A stretch of DNA of 64,000 nucleotides from Siphonodentalium dalli (GCA_032622095.1 CP136066.1:131163917-131227916), one strand, 5' to 3'; positions 21,598 to 32,908 are shown, counted from the first letter of the stretch. A program made the numbers and translations. The notes: generated by a model not told the origin, from the sequence alone.

Positions 21598-22078
21598 AGG
21601 TACTCAATCCGATAAAACTCCTCTCAATTACTATGTCAATGGCTTCGGGGGTCAAAAATATTTGATTCGAGTCGAGAAAGTCACCCATCAAAGCTCAGAT
21701 TTGTTAGATATCGATTTTAGAAATCTATTATTTTTCATTATCGGGAATACTTTCTGGCCCAGATCTCAGTCAAAATTGCGTTATTATTACCACTTGGTTT
21801 TAGAGTTATCCATCATTGTCTGTTTGAATAGAGTTTTGGTGTACAAATCTCGAGCAGGAAACGAAATTGACGGCAATTATTAGTACTCATCTCGAGAACA
21901 TAAGAATTTTCAAAAAATCAATATCTAATAACTCTGAGCTTTGTTTGATGGGTTCCTCGACTCGAATCAAATATTTTTTACCACCAAAGCCAAAGAAATA
22001 GTAATATAGGACCCTCTGATCGGATTGTTGTTGTTGGAATCTGTTAAGATGGGGACCCTCTGGTCGGGTTGAGTACCT
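21598..22078. mobile_element. TTAA-flanked MITE, copy 2
   Basis: Second copy of the MITE at 17721-18200: 481 bp, same ends, flanked by TTAA at 21594-21597 and 22079-22082. The two copies differ at only a small number of positions by eye, mostly single substitutions, so both inserted recently relative to the LINE they sit in. It splits the LINE B endonuclease between its RPP motif and the LID motif. Confidence 0.9.
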
Positions 22079-22243
22079 TTAAGCAAATCTCACAATATCA
22101 ACTCGATTTAAAAGTGACAGAGGGGAATATTGTTCATTTTTTCAAGTAATAGCCCTTATCAAGCATAAATTAAGACATATTAGTACTGTAGTTCGTCATT
22201 TTGATCACAAAAATCAATAATTTGTTGCTAAACATGAACTATT

Positions 22244-22330
22244 ATTAACCTGGGTAACTTTATCACATTCTTCTCCAACCTGGGTAACTTTATCACAATT
22301 TCAGGAACCTGGGTAACTTTATCACAGAAA
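22244..22330 (+). repeat. Three-copy 29-32 bp minisatellite
   Basis: The core AACCTGGGTAACTTTATCAC occurs at about 22246, 22277 and 22307, separated by different 9-12 bp spacers. It lies in the part of LINE B without endonuclease homology. The GGTAACT-like core is reminiscent of the GGTCCCAGTTAGCC units of the foldback element 1 kb further on, but is not the same. Confidence 0.75.
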
Positions 22331-22935
22331 ACCGGTGAGAGTGACCTATTCAGCCAAACTTCACTGAATACTCGGAGACTTTAATAGACGTTATTTTAAC
22401 AGATGAAGAACTAATACCCCAAACTAGTGGTACGGTACCCCTTCTTTGGGGAATATATACGTTATCACGTCCCAATATATGCCATTTTTAACATTCATGA
22501 ACAGCGAACACAGAAAAAAACTATCACCCGTCACATTTTTAACTATGAACAAGCAGACTTTATTGGATTGGATCGAGCAATATCAGGCATGGATTGGAAT
22601 ATATTCTTTAATACGATGCAGATTGAAGACATGACACATACATTTACGTCCTTCCTCCAAGACAAAATTAAATGAATATGTTCCCAACAAAACCATTCGC
22701 TACAGGAAAAATGAACCCCAGTGGCTCACTTTGAAAATTAAACATTTAATAAAACAACGCAGACGGCTTTATAACAAAGCAAAACTGACCAATGGCACAC
22801 ACCAATGGGATAAATACCGTAACAAGAGAAATGATGTTATCTCCGAGGTACGAACAGCAAAGCTAGACCATATATCGAAAGCGCAGAATATTCTTAAATT
22901 AAATCATAAGATCAAGATATATAATATAAACTAGA

Positions 22936-23276
22936 GCAATGCTACCCTTTTATACACTTTAATCAAAATATTAAACGCTTTATTATAATAATAAAATAAA
23001 ATACAAAAGAAAAATATATATAAACATCCAAATATCCTACTGATAAAAACATTTTTAGGTGAGACTGTTCGGCCCAAACCATGGGCCGAACAAGCCCGGC
23101 CGAACCAGCCCTGGACCGAATCGACCCCGACCCTTCGCAGTCACCAATATCTAAGGAATTGGAAGAACACGATACGTGTTTTCACTGTCAAATGATTAGT
23201 CGGTGCCAGATATCTACCACTGAAATACACAATCCTAAAAGCCGGATCATAGCCAATTCTCACTATCCGATATAAA
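22936..23276. other. No gene; AT-rich then a GC-rich palindromic patch
   Basis: AT-rich up to 23060, then an unusually GC-rich patch at 23065-23135 with the small palindrome TTCGGCCCAAACCATGGGCC followed by GAA, and repeated CCGAAC words. No coding motif. It ends at the target duplication of the next element. Confidence 0.4.
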
Positions 23277-24740
23277 GGTATCCAGCTAACTGGGACCTTG
23301 GCTAACGGGACCTTGGCTAACTGGGACCTCAAGTCAGGCTAACTGGGACCTTGGCTAACTGGGACCTTCTGGCTAACTGGGACCTTCAGATATATTATTA
23401 ATCATTTCATTAAAATAAATTTTTATTAAGTCATGAGAAAGTTAAAAACAAATGAAATGTTAACATTTTAGATAAATGATGATCACTAAACGATGGCGCT
23501 ATCACATAACAATTTATAATCGATTCAGGCCGGGACGAAAACATGTGATCAATTAAAGTAGAAGTAGTGTTAGTTACTCGATCTTGTTGGTGAATTTACC
23601 ATTTGTTTTAATTCATGTCCCAATGCAATTGCTTTTACTTTAGGATGTATGTACTGCAAACAATCTGCATTGAGGTCCCCCGCGATGATACAGTGAATAG
23701 ATAAGTCGCTCCTTGCAATGCTAATTGAATCATGAATCAATTAAGTCCCAATATGAGGCTTTTGCTTTAAGGTGTCTATACATAGCTCCAAAAAGTAAGA
23801 CTTTATTCGCATATCTAATTTCAGCCCAGATTACTTCTATATAGCCTACGATATCACAATCTGACCTGTGTTTGTAAATTAATGTATCTTCAACATATAG
23901 AACAACCCCGCCACCATCTTCTAATCTGTCTTTTCTTAGTGGTGGATAATGGAACCCTGGTAACAATATTTCTGACGAATCAATCTTTGGGCTCAACCAT
24001 GTTTCTGTTAAAGCAATTACATCATACTTTCCGAGTTCAGCGCTAACTATATTTATTTTATGACGCAAACTACGAACGTTCAAAATTGTGACAGATTGTA
24101 AGCCCATTACTGAATGGCCCCCGGATTCCAATGTGAATCACCTCCAAGTATAATCATATAATAAATCATTATTAAATAACCAAAATTACATATCAAACAA
24201 GTCAGTGCAATTGTTCTGACATCTATACATCTACAATGATTAGATCACAAGATCAAATGGACCAACTGATTAAAACAACAATCGCTTTCAAAACAAACTC
24301 ACACCTTCACTGTGAATGCCATGAGTAACAATCACTTTATTGCATCTTAACTGTGAATGCCCATAATAACCATCACTTTATTGACTTTATTAACAATAAA
24401 TATTCATAGAAATATATAAGATACAAATAAGATACAAATAAGAAATAAAAATATTGACCTTCAGTTTTATAGATTGACAATATATATATATATATATATA
24501 TTTTTGTATTAAGTCAGGTTGAAACAAATCTAAAACATTTTTGAAGCAATAACATAAATAAAACAAACAATATTCTATTATCAATGTTCTATTCTACTAA
24601 TATATGTAATAAATATAACCAAGGTCCCAGTTAGCCAAAGGTCCCAGTTAGCCAAGGTCCCAGTTGGTTATGGTCCCAGTTAGCCAAGGTCCCAGTTAGC
24701 CCAAGGTCCCAGTTAGCCAAGGTCCCAGTTAGCTGACATT
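23277..24740. mobile_element. Foldback element with tandem-unit terminal repeats and 9-bp target duplication
   Basis: Flanked by an exact 9-bp repeat, CGATATAAA, at 23268-23276 and 24741-24749. The left arm has six units and the right arm seven inverted units of AAGGTCCCAGTTAGCC (17-18 bp each; occasional variants). Tandem-unit inverted arms plus a 9-bp duplication is the description of Drosophila FB elements. The interior carries a minus-strand LINE endonuclease fragment (23575-24131) and AT-rich sequence with a TA run (24478-24501). No transposase was recognised. Confidence 0.8.
23575..24131 (-). pseudogene. LINE C: CR1-like endonuclease fragment
   Basis: Minus-strand frame from ATG 24131: LNVRSLRHKINIVSAELGKY, VIALTETWLS (catalytic Glu), EDGGGVVLYVED, a degraded LFGAMYRHLKA (usually YRPP), then after a frame change CIIAGDLNADCLQYIHPK (the GDxN motif) and ELKQMVNSPTRS. 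These are the N-terminal and central parts of an APE-type endonuclease in the right order. RT is absent. It lies wholly between the arms of the foldback element, so the element either captured it or received it as an insertion. Confidence 0.8.
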
Positions 24741-26390
24741 CGATATAAATGTCTGTGGTAACGGAGAACACATAAACAAAATACCATAATACTTTTCAGA
24801 GCATGAAATAAATATTAAACAAGAAGTCTCCGATGCTCTTAATGTAGCAAAATATAACTTGAATATGGCATATTAAGTTTATATGATCGTTATATGGATA
24901 ATTGAAAAAAAATAATTTCGAATTTTAAAACGAGACGCGTCCATTTAAGGAATTTCAGGCCATTTATCCAGATCCAGATATGATTGAAATAAATATGTTT
25001 ACACTAAACCGGCATCCACATTGTCTTTAAAATTAACATTACAATTATAGACAAACCGTTATAGGGACTGTAGCTCAGCATTTGCTAGAGGTTGGCCAAA
25101 ACTGGCTGGAAAGATACAGAAGATGTGAAATGAATGAGGTGCTCCTCACAAAAAGGAGGGATATCACAAGACAAGACAGGACCCAATGTCAAGGCTATTA
25201 TCACAATGTTGGTAGTACCGTAAGATCATACTATGTCTAAATTTGCTCAGGTTTGTGCCTCGATTTAATGAACAGAAATTGGCTTGTGTCGTAAAAATGT
25301 GATAACAATACAGTTGAAGAGAGAAAAAACGACTAATTACATAGAATTCTGAATTGTTATTCGTGATTATTTTCTATTAATAGTATTATTACAAATCAAA
25401 TTAAGGTGACGAGTGACGCCAAAATACGTTGTATTAACTTGGTTGGTTGTAACTTGTAACTTAAGTGTTAGTTTAACTTGTAACTTAAGTGTTAGTGTAA
25501 CTTTCAGAACATAAGTTATAACACTAACATGTCAGGCACATATCCTGTATCACTATCAGCAGGTCTGGCAATTCCCAATTATAATTTATAGCTATAATAG
25601 CCACATGTAGGCTGTATATATAGCTAGTGTAGCTAGATATGGCTATTTTATTACAGTATTAGCACTGTACCTAGGAATCACTGTTAGTTGAATAAAATAT
25701 TATTTAATAACATTAAATCAATATTTTATATTTAGTTATTATAGTTATATTAAGTACAGTTTGGAAAGTAAAAAGTTTGTATACTGCATTTTCATTGGCA
25801 GATGATTTGCAAGAAAATACAGAGTACACATTTTTATGCCACACAAACGTTCGCGAATTCTGAGTTTATATCAAAATATTCGAATGGTAAGGACAAATTT
25901 GGGCGCGAATGCTTATATACCAGCTAGGAATTATGGGTACCTGAACTGAGAAGTTCAAAGGTCCTGTATACTGACGTGTATTCTAAATATATGTCAACCA
26001 ATAAAATGAGAAGTTCCAGTGTGATGTAAAGTGACGTAAAATTCTAAATTTATATCCAGGCTTAGTAATTACATATTTTGGTACCAAAATAGCCCTGTTA
26101 GTATCTTTACCCACTTACGAGAAAATAGCTGTTAGTTATTCGAATATTCCTTCAGGTGCAAACTCGGTGGAATTCTTTACGATTTTGGAAAAACATATCC
26201 ATTCTATAAATACCATTTTACTTATTCGCACCCGGTGATAATCCGAATAAAAGGGATTACGGATGTGAGTAAACAGACGTCGGGTGTGGTAAAACTGGCT
26301 CTGCTGTACACTACTAAGTGCACATTTTAACTCATTCTTATTACTAGAGAAATGTAGAAATGACCATCTCAAACTAATATATCTATATGA
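24741..26390. other. No recognised gene; one short duplication
   Basis: AT-rich. At 25446-25500 the word TTGTAACTTAAGTGTTAGTT is tandemly duplicated with small changes. A 28-bp stretch at 25068-25095 (GGGACTGTAGCTCAGC...) resembles the 5' half of a tRNA but has no partner T-arm, see rejected items. The plus and minus open frames show no domain. Confidence 0.4.
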
Positions 26391-27989
26391 GGGCTCTTTC
26401 ACGTTAAAGGTTGACAAAATGAATTTTTCGGATAGGAGGGAAAATGATGCATTTGTCATTGTGTTTGGAGTGTCCTAATAATATTTCTATAGTACTGATG
26501 CACAGCCCAACCTGCAGACAAAATTTCACTGCTATATTGGAAAAAATAACAAAATTATAGGGCGATGAGTACCAATTTTGGCATATTTTGAGTGGCCAAT
26601 CATTGCTGTGATGATTTTGTGTTCCTTATATTTATTTTAATTTATGGGTTTGCCAAAAATGTCCTCATTTAACCTTTAGCTTATGTCTGATTGATCATGT
26701 GGTGAAAATTTTGAGTGATTTCGTGCATTCAGTTTGATAATATATGAATTTGAAAGTTATTGAGATATTCCGTTAAATGATTTATAGCATGTGAATCTAA
26801 AATAAAGCTTTTTATAAACACAATTTACAAGAACCATGGATCATGATTATAGTTCAGTTGGACATTTCATGGTATGGAAGATTAATGGTAAAATTCGTTT
26901 TCTGTGTATAAGTCTATTTAAATTATATTCAATTCTCCAAAATATGTGCACATTAATTCCATTAAAATCTGTCCTCTCCGAGAATCTTTGTCAACTGATA
27001 ATATTAATGAGATGAGAAAATCATTTTGTATTGTGGGTAAACTGTCACTAGTATTGAGAGTGTATACACTTTAATTGGTGGGCTGAACCATTCCTATTTG
27101 GTACAGCAGCTCATTAAATGTTAAAAAAAATGTCCTCTCCGAGAATTCAAGCATAGAACCCAGAGATTTTCTGGAAGACATTGGTTTATATTGAACTTTA
27201 ACCATTCTGTTAATGAGAACGGGGTGTAGTAATAATATACTATATTAAAATACAGTTTATGTAACATGCTGTGTCCAATTTGAGCTACTAATGTGTTATT
27301 TCATTTATTTTCATTGAGGCAATTTAGGTCTGCTCAACTGCAATTGTCTGAGTAAATTGTCAATCTGAAGAATTTCTTGATTATTGATAATCATGTCACT
27401 GATTACAAGGGGTTTTATGGAAGTGTTGTTCGTAGAACATGTGTTTCTCAATAGTTAAATATAATTGTCTTGAATTATTGGAGAGGACACATTTTTTAAC
27501 AGGTTACAGAGTATCTGCACTTACTTGCAATATTAAAGGAATAATCCATGTGCGTGTACATATAATTACATTGGAATACCATAGGACCCGTAAACTGAGA
27601 TAAATAAACACAGTTCATACCCTGGTGTTCTGTATAGCTCTCAAAAAAATAGTTTAGACCATAAAAAAGTATTGTCCATATATTTGTACAGCCATGAGGA
27701 TTCTGCTCCCTATGACCCCTTGATACACTCAATACAGATTACCACAGTTAAAAAAAAACAGTAAGTAATCCCCCAATAGAATGATTTCACACATTAAAAT
27801 GTTTTACAAGTAGCTTGGACGCTAAAATCAATAATAATCAATGTTAATCTTCTAAGCGCTCCATGGCCCCTAAATTTAAATGAACCATGACAGGATGAAC
27901 AAATTGGAAATTATGGTTCATCGCAATAATCCACATCAAGTATTAACAATGTTTATCTGCCTTCTTGGACTGGACTTTTTAAGTTCTTA

Positions 27990-28530
27990 TTGTCCGCCGA
28001 CCCAACGGGTTCGGAGGACTATTATAATCAGCACGTCTGTGCGTGCATTCGTCCGAGGTTTCCGGATGATAACTTTAGTTAGAGTGAACCAAATTAAATT
28101 AAATTTGGTATGTGGGTTTACTAGCAGAAAAGACAGGTCAAGTTCGAATTCTGGTTCCGTCCGCCAATTTTCACCAGAGTTATGCCTCTTTTTCGACTTA
28201 GAATTTGACCGTCTGTTAACATTTTTGGTTTCCGACCGATAACTCCAGTTTGGATTTTTTGATCTGAACCAAAGTTGGTATGTCTCTTTCTCGCATCAAA
28301 ACACAGGTCAAGTTCGAATTCAGGTTCCGCCCACCAATTTTCACCAGAGTTATGTCCCTTTTTTACTTAGAATTGTTGCCAATTTGAGGTTTCCAGATGA
28401 TAACTTTAGTAAATGTGTACTGAATGAAATTAAATTTGGTACCGGTATGTAGGTTTACTAGCACTAAAGACAGGTTTTTATGTGCAAACAACGGTCGTAT
28501 CAAGCCTACGCTTAGAGGCGGACATGAGGT
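27990..28530 (+). repeat. Dispersed GATAACTTTAGTTAGAGTGA-family repeat
   Basis: Begins with a small hairpin (CCGACCCAACGGGTTCGG), then degenerate units of 170-190 bp: TTTCCGGATGATAACTTTAG, AAATTTGGTATGTGGGTTTA, AGACAGGTCAAGTTCGAATT, CCGCCAATTTTCACCAGAGT, TTATGCC. The same unit is found at 51720-52690. Confidence 0.8.
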
Positions 28531-28959
28531 CTACCAACCTTTTATTTTATTTATCCCTGACATGATAAACTGAAGATAGCCCGCTTTCCAAATTCTCTAT
28601 AGCACTCAATAGATTTGTTTCATACATAGAAAAGCATTGATTTCTGTTCTCGACATTAAATCCACGAAAACCCCATACCAGTAGCCCTCAATGTTAATCT
28701 TCTCACCCCTCATTGTCCCCTAAAGTCCACTCAACCATGACCCTATGAACAAATTATAAACTATGTCTCCATACCAAGTATTATGGAAATCGGCCCAGTG
28801 AGACTGCAAATAATTTTGAATTTTAAATAGTGCGCTACAATAGTGTAATACATTAAATGTGGGTTTGCTCTGTCTGCTCATATTCTGAAAACATCCATAC
28901 AAATGGGCAATGGACTATTCCTATTTATACTTTTAGAATGAAATGGGAGAGTCCATTCA

Positions 28960-29650
28960 TTATACGCCCTTTTTTTAAAAAGGTCGTATTATGTAATCAG
29001 TCTGTCCGTCCGTTAACATTTTTGGTTTCCGATCGATAACTCCAGTTTGGATTATTCTATCTGAACAAAAGTTGGTATGTGTATTTCCCAGCTGAAGATA
29101 CAGACCAAGTTCGAATATGCGTTCCGTCCAGTTATTTTTACGTGAGTTATGGCCTTTTTTCGACTTAGAATTTGACCGTCTGTTAACATTTTTGGTTTCC
29201 GATCGATAACTCAAGTTTGGATTATTTGATCTGAACCAAAGTTGGTATGTGTATTTCCCAGCTAAAGATACAGGCCAAGTTCGAATATGGGTTCCGTCCA
29301 GTTATTTTTACATGAGTTACGGCCTTTTTTCAACTTAGAATTTGACCAATTTCATAACATTTCGGTTTCCGACCGATAACTCCAGTTTTGATTATTTAAT
29401 CTGAACCAAAGCTGGTATGTGTATTTCCCAGCTAAAACTACAGGCCAAGTTCGAATACAGGTTGTGTCTAATTATTTTTACATGAGTTACAGCCATTTTT
29501 TTACTTAGAATTTGACCGCATTTGGCATTGAAATTAGGGGTATATCATATTTTCTTAAAATTTAAGCTCAAAGTATTATTTTATTTTGCGGTAGTACAGT
29601 TCAAAATGGCTAAAGGGCGTATTTTGCCACGCCCTAGCGATGCTCTTGTT
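28960..29650 (+). repeat. Second copy set of the same repeat superfamily
   Basis: Starts TATACGCCCTTTTTTTAAAA and ends GGGCGTATTTTGCCACGCCC, so the outer parts are roughly inverted. Between are about three and a half tandem units of about 175 bp with TTTCCGATCGATAACTCCAG, CTGAACCAAAGTTGGTATGT, CAAGTTCGAATATG and ACATGAGTTACGGCC. A related inverted piece continues at 29790-30110 (AAGTCGAAAAAGG words), and a truncated head of this family is at 48870-48960. Confidence 0.8.
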
Positions 29651-31614
29651 TGTGAATGTCAATGAGTTACAGATTATAATAGGGCTAACATATGACAGCT
29701 AAAAATAACCCTAGTTGAATAATTCGCCTTGTCTCTTGTCTCTTATACAGTAAAAGCCTGTATTAATCGGTGAACCTCACATCTGAATAATTGTAAGTCG
29801 AAAAAGGGCCATCACACCAGTAAAAAAAATTGTCTCAAACCCATATTCGAACTTGATCTGTATTTCGGACTGTGAAATCACAAACCAAAATAACAGATTT
29901 GGTTCAAGTCAGATAAAAACATTGTTCGAGTCATCGTAGCATGCGTGAATTCTAAGTCGAAAAAGGCCCATATGGTACCACTATTTAAAAATCATATCAA
30001 ACCCATTTTCAAACTCATTTTGGGATGAGAAACGCGTACACAACTTTGTTGCGATTGGATAGAAAATGTTGGAGTTATCGCACCATGCGTAAAATGTCTA
30101 CATACGGATAGACAGACGGACGATGAGTGGTCAATCCGATAGTCAGCGTTATGTATACCATACTATGGTACACATAAAAACTGGTTATGGGACAACAGAT
30201 TTTGGCCCAACTTATCATCTGTCAAGTCATGTTTCCAATAGTCTCAATATGTTTATCTTCACATTTCTCAGTTTGACAGGTCTATTCAAGTTCTCTAAAA
30301 TATAAAACAAGGCAATGAAAATCGGCAATCTTTCTATGATTGAGTTACAAGACTCTGATGTCTACAGTGAATGAATGTTAAAAAAGTGTGTCCTCTCCGA
30401 GAAAAAGTCAGTGGAAATTGGCAATTTTTAAATATGCTCTTGTTGAGTAAAATTTTGTCCGATTTTAAAAATGCTTTCAATATTACAATCCTTGAAGCAT
30501 GCACTTCAACCTGAGAAGTAACATCTTTACACTACTGAAGCATCTTTCTATTATCAGAGAATAACAATTAGGGAATATGAATATTAAGAGTTCATAATTT
30601 ACATATAAATTAAAAAAATATGGAAATTCAAAGATTTTTCCAGTAATTTTGACATATATGTTCTCTGATTGTTCAATGCTCAATGTCATGAGATATCATT
30701 CCGAAAACAGTTGCATAATAATTAAAATTCAGACATTAGAAGTTAGTTGTTCAGTATTTTCAATTTTGAGGGAATCCTGCATAGACCAAGCCTGAAAAAT
30801 CAAAATACACTTTCTCCTGCTCTGAAACTTTAGTTCACGATCCAGTATGATGTTCCTAACATGAATTAATGAAGAAAAAGTTATTTGAAAAACACTTTTG
30901 TTGCACCCTATTTGGCCACTTGTGGTCAACCTTTAACGTGAAAGAGCCCATATTTTCAAGTAGGGCCCTAGGGGTGGTTGATACCTTGAGATGTGAAAGC
31001 AAATTTTATATTCCAAGCTTCCTGAAGTCGCTGTGCGTCATAAAAAATGATTTTCAACAGTTCCATAAATGTGAATTTATGCTGATATTTGGATGGAAAA
31101 TCACGATTTATGTACAACTCAGACCAGGTAGAGTTGATATGACCCAACGAGCGCATTAAGAACAATTAACTTAATTGTCACATGTCAATTGTGGGGAGAT
31201 AAATGTAATTTTTTCGAACGAAAAATCCAATTGTTCGTTTTAGTGATAGAGCACAGGGGGTGGTCTCTAGCCAATGAGATGATGGTTTACATAATAACAA
31301 AATCTGAAGTTGCCCAACTGTACCTGTTATCTGTATAGTAGAGGTAATGTATCTAGATCTATTTGTTATATTTTAATCAAATTTAATATTACATGGACAG
31401 TGATTCCTAGGACTGTGCTATTAGTGATGGATGAATTAATCTGGTTGAATGAAGAGAGATATACCGGTAAACTCAATCCAACAAACAATCGTTGAAATAT
31501 ACAATAACCTGACTTGATTATTCGCAGTAAGTTAAATTGTTAATAATAGTTTGCCATTTTCAATTTCATGTATAACTAGAGGGTTAAAATTCTGGCCTGC
31601 AGAATTTTGATAGT

Positions 31615-32535
31615 TCCATATATATTCCCCATCCCCAATCCCATCTAATTACCATTAACCCTCAACCCACTCCTATCCAATCCTTACCCATAAACCACTC
31701 CATAACCCTAATATTTCACCCTATGGGGTCATTGTCACAAGGCTCCGGTCCCATTCGTAGCCAGCTTTTTAAATCGATCACAAATGTAGCCAGCTTTTCG
31801 CCGGCGATCACATTCGTAGCCAGCTTTTCTAATTCCATGCTTTATATATGGCGCGAAATATGACGTCATCGCGTTCGTGACTAAAATATCGACGTCATGC
31901 TCCAAAACGGACTTCGTTTAATAACTTATATTGGAATATAATTCGAGCATCTAACGACATTGATCGGAAACCTCAGGTTATTAGATGAACTAATATCAAA
32001 TTTAAAATTTATGTTGTTTTTCAACTCAGAAAAATGAGACTAACCTAATGTTGTTCATTGAGGCTCGCATGAATAAGAAAAGCTGGCTACAAATGTGATC
32101 GCCGTAGAAAAGCTGGCTACATTTGTGATTGATTTAAAAAGCTGGATACGAATGTGACCGGAGCCTTGTGACAATGACCCCATCAGCAATATTTCAATAA
32201 GCACAACCTTAATCATAGCCAATCAATAATCATAACCCTTTCCATAGCCCTATCCACAGCACTTAACTCTAACCCAATAAAATACCCTGACCATATTCAT
32301 TGCCCCCCTGCCAACCATATCCATAGCCATACCTTGGACCTTTACCATAGCCCTTTCGATAAGCCTAGTCACTACATACAAGCCTACCCAAAACCAAATC
32401 CTTTGCATAACACTGTCACCTTTCTAACATTAACAATATCCACAACTCTAACCCACTTTATATACCTGATCATACCCATAACACTAACCCTAAACATAAC
32501 CCTGATCTACACATATCCATAACCCTATCCTTTTA
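31615..32535 (+). repeat. Degenerate CCCTAA/CCATAACCCTAT-type array, split by a MITE
   Basis: At 31615-31722 and again 32184-32535 the plus strand is made of short words such as CCATAACCCTAA, ATAGCCCTATCC and ACTAACCCTAAACATAACCC. It resembles an eroded interstitial telomere-like repeat (CCCTAA is the animal telomere complement) or a C-rich simple repeat with a 12-bp period. The MITE at 31725-32181 lies in the middle and splits it. An open frame at 32334-32522 is a by-product of this repeat. Confidence 0.6.
31725..32181. mobile_element. 457-bp MITE with tandem-unit inverted ends
   Basis: Ends GGGGTCATTGTCACAAGGCT and the reverse complement (right: AGCCTTGTGACAATGACCCC). Behind each tip are three tandem units of about 30 bp containing GTAGCCAGCTTTT, in inverted orientation at the two ends (31755-31835 and 32070-32150). 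AT flanks both ends, so a 2-bp duplication is possible but not proven. No coding sequence. The unique interior is only about 230 bp. Confidence 0.85.
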
Positions 32536-32545
32536 TCTTAAAGTG

Positions 32546-32908
32546 GATTATCTCTTTGTAAACATGTATTATATAGTTATCAGGGTATAAAATATTATAT
32601 ATGAGTCAAAGACTCCTGTCCGGAAATACTTCTATTGATTAATATTGATTTTATTTTGAATATATTCTGATCTAAAAAGGTGTTGTTGTTTAGCTAACGA
32701 ATAATAGTGGTTACTATTACCAGTGACTAGGTCTGTTCTAAAAATAGATCAATAACGTGTCCCAATTAAACATCTCATTTCATAATAAAATATTCGAAAT
32801 AAATTCAATATTAGCTGATAGAAGTCTTTCCGGACAGGGGTCTTCAATTCATATTTATTATTTTATACCCACGAAACTATTTCAAATTTGTTATTTAAAG
32901 AGATAATC
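32546..32908. mobile_element. 363-bp palindromic MITE
   Basis: Inverted arms of about 130 bp: GATTATCTCTTTGTAAA on the left with TTTAAAGAGATAATC on the right, then AGGGTATAAAATATTAT paired with ATTATTTTATACCC, and CCTGTCCGGAAATACTTCTA paired with a one-change copy at 32824-32846. Target duplication not defined. Non-coding. Confidence 0.75.

Larger units (their letters stand above)
21090..22935 (+). mobile_element. LINE B: CR1-like element, leader to linker, lacking RT
   Basis: The 82-bp leader shared with 10208-10289 is followed by coding sequence: LIISGNVHVDPGP (the xxNPGP-type start of CR1/Rex-like ORF2, about 21210-21245), LNVQSLVPKLDILKTEMGRF and GFTETWLS (endonuclease, about 21280-21370), RDGGVIVL, and VLYRPPDIV (21565-21593), where the TTAA MITE is inserted. 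Past the MITE come ETLIDVILTDEELIPQTSG (22370-22425), HVPIYAIFNIHEQ (end of endonuclease) and the basic linker WLTLKIKHLIKQRRRLYNKA (22720-22780). Homology ends near 22885-22935, so the RT is missing. Several frame changes show that it is dead. Confidence 0.8.
21165..22935 (+). pseudogene. LINE B ORF2 remnant (endonuclease and linker)
   Basis: The APE-type endonuclease is spread over at least four frame segments: 21165-21467, 21509-21593, about 22340-22675 and 22680-22934. Glutamate motif FTETWLS, RPP motif YRPPDIV, LIDVILT and the degraded final motif YHVPIYA (normally SDHxPI) are in the expected order. The stretch 22083-22335 has no clear endonuclease homology and includes a 3-copy minisatellite, so some coding sequence has been replaced or lost there. 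Confidence 0.8.
26391..30949. mobile_element. Candidate 4.56-kb element with 25-bp perfect terminal inverted repeats
   Basis: GGGCTCTTTCACGTTAAAGG plus TTGAC at 26391-26415 is repeated as an exact reverse complement at 30925-30949. Target duplication is unclear (AT-rich on both sides). Inside, the word TGTCCTCTCCGAGAA, usually after TTAAAAAA, occurs at 26970, 27132 and 30390, and in shortened, inverted form near 27484-27494, so it is clustered toward the ends like subterminal binding motifs. The middle (27990-30110) is filled by other dispersed repeats. No transposase frame was recognised. The two 25-bp repeats could alternatively be ends of two separate solo elements. Confidence 0.5.

Noticed and set aside
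5129-24131. A functional LINE in this window
   Set aside because: Every LINE copy has several stops, frameshifts or truncations. The best piece (19077-19907) is only an RT core.
25068-25135. tRNA-like start GGGACTGTAGCTCAGC
   Set aside because: It resembles the acceptor and D-arm of a tRNA, but no anticodon stem, no TTCGA T-loop and no closing acceptor strand follow. A tRNA-derived SINE head is possible, but no B box was seen.
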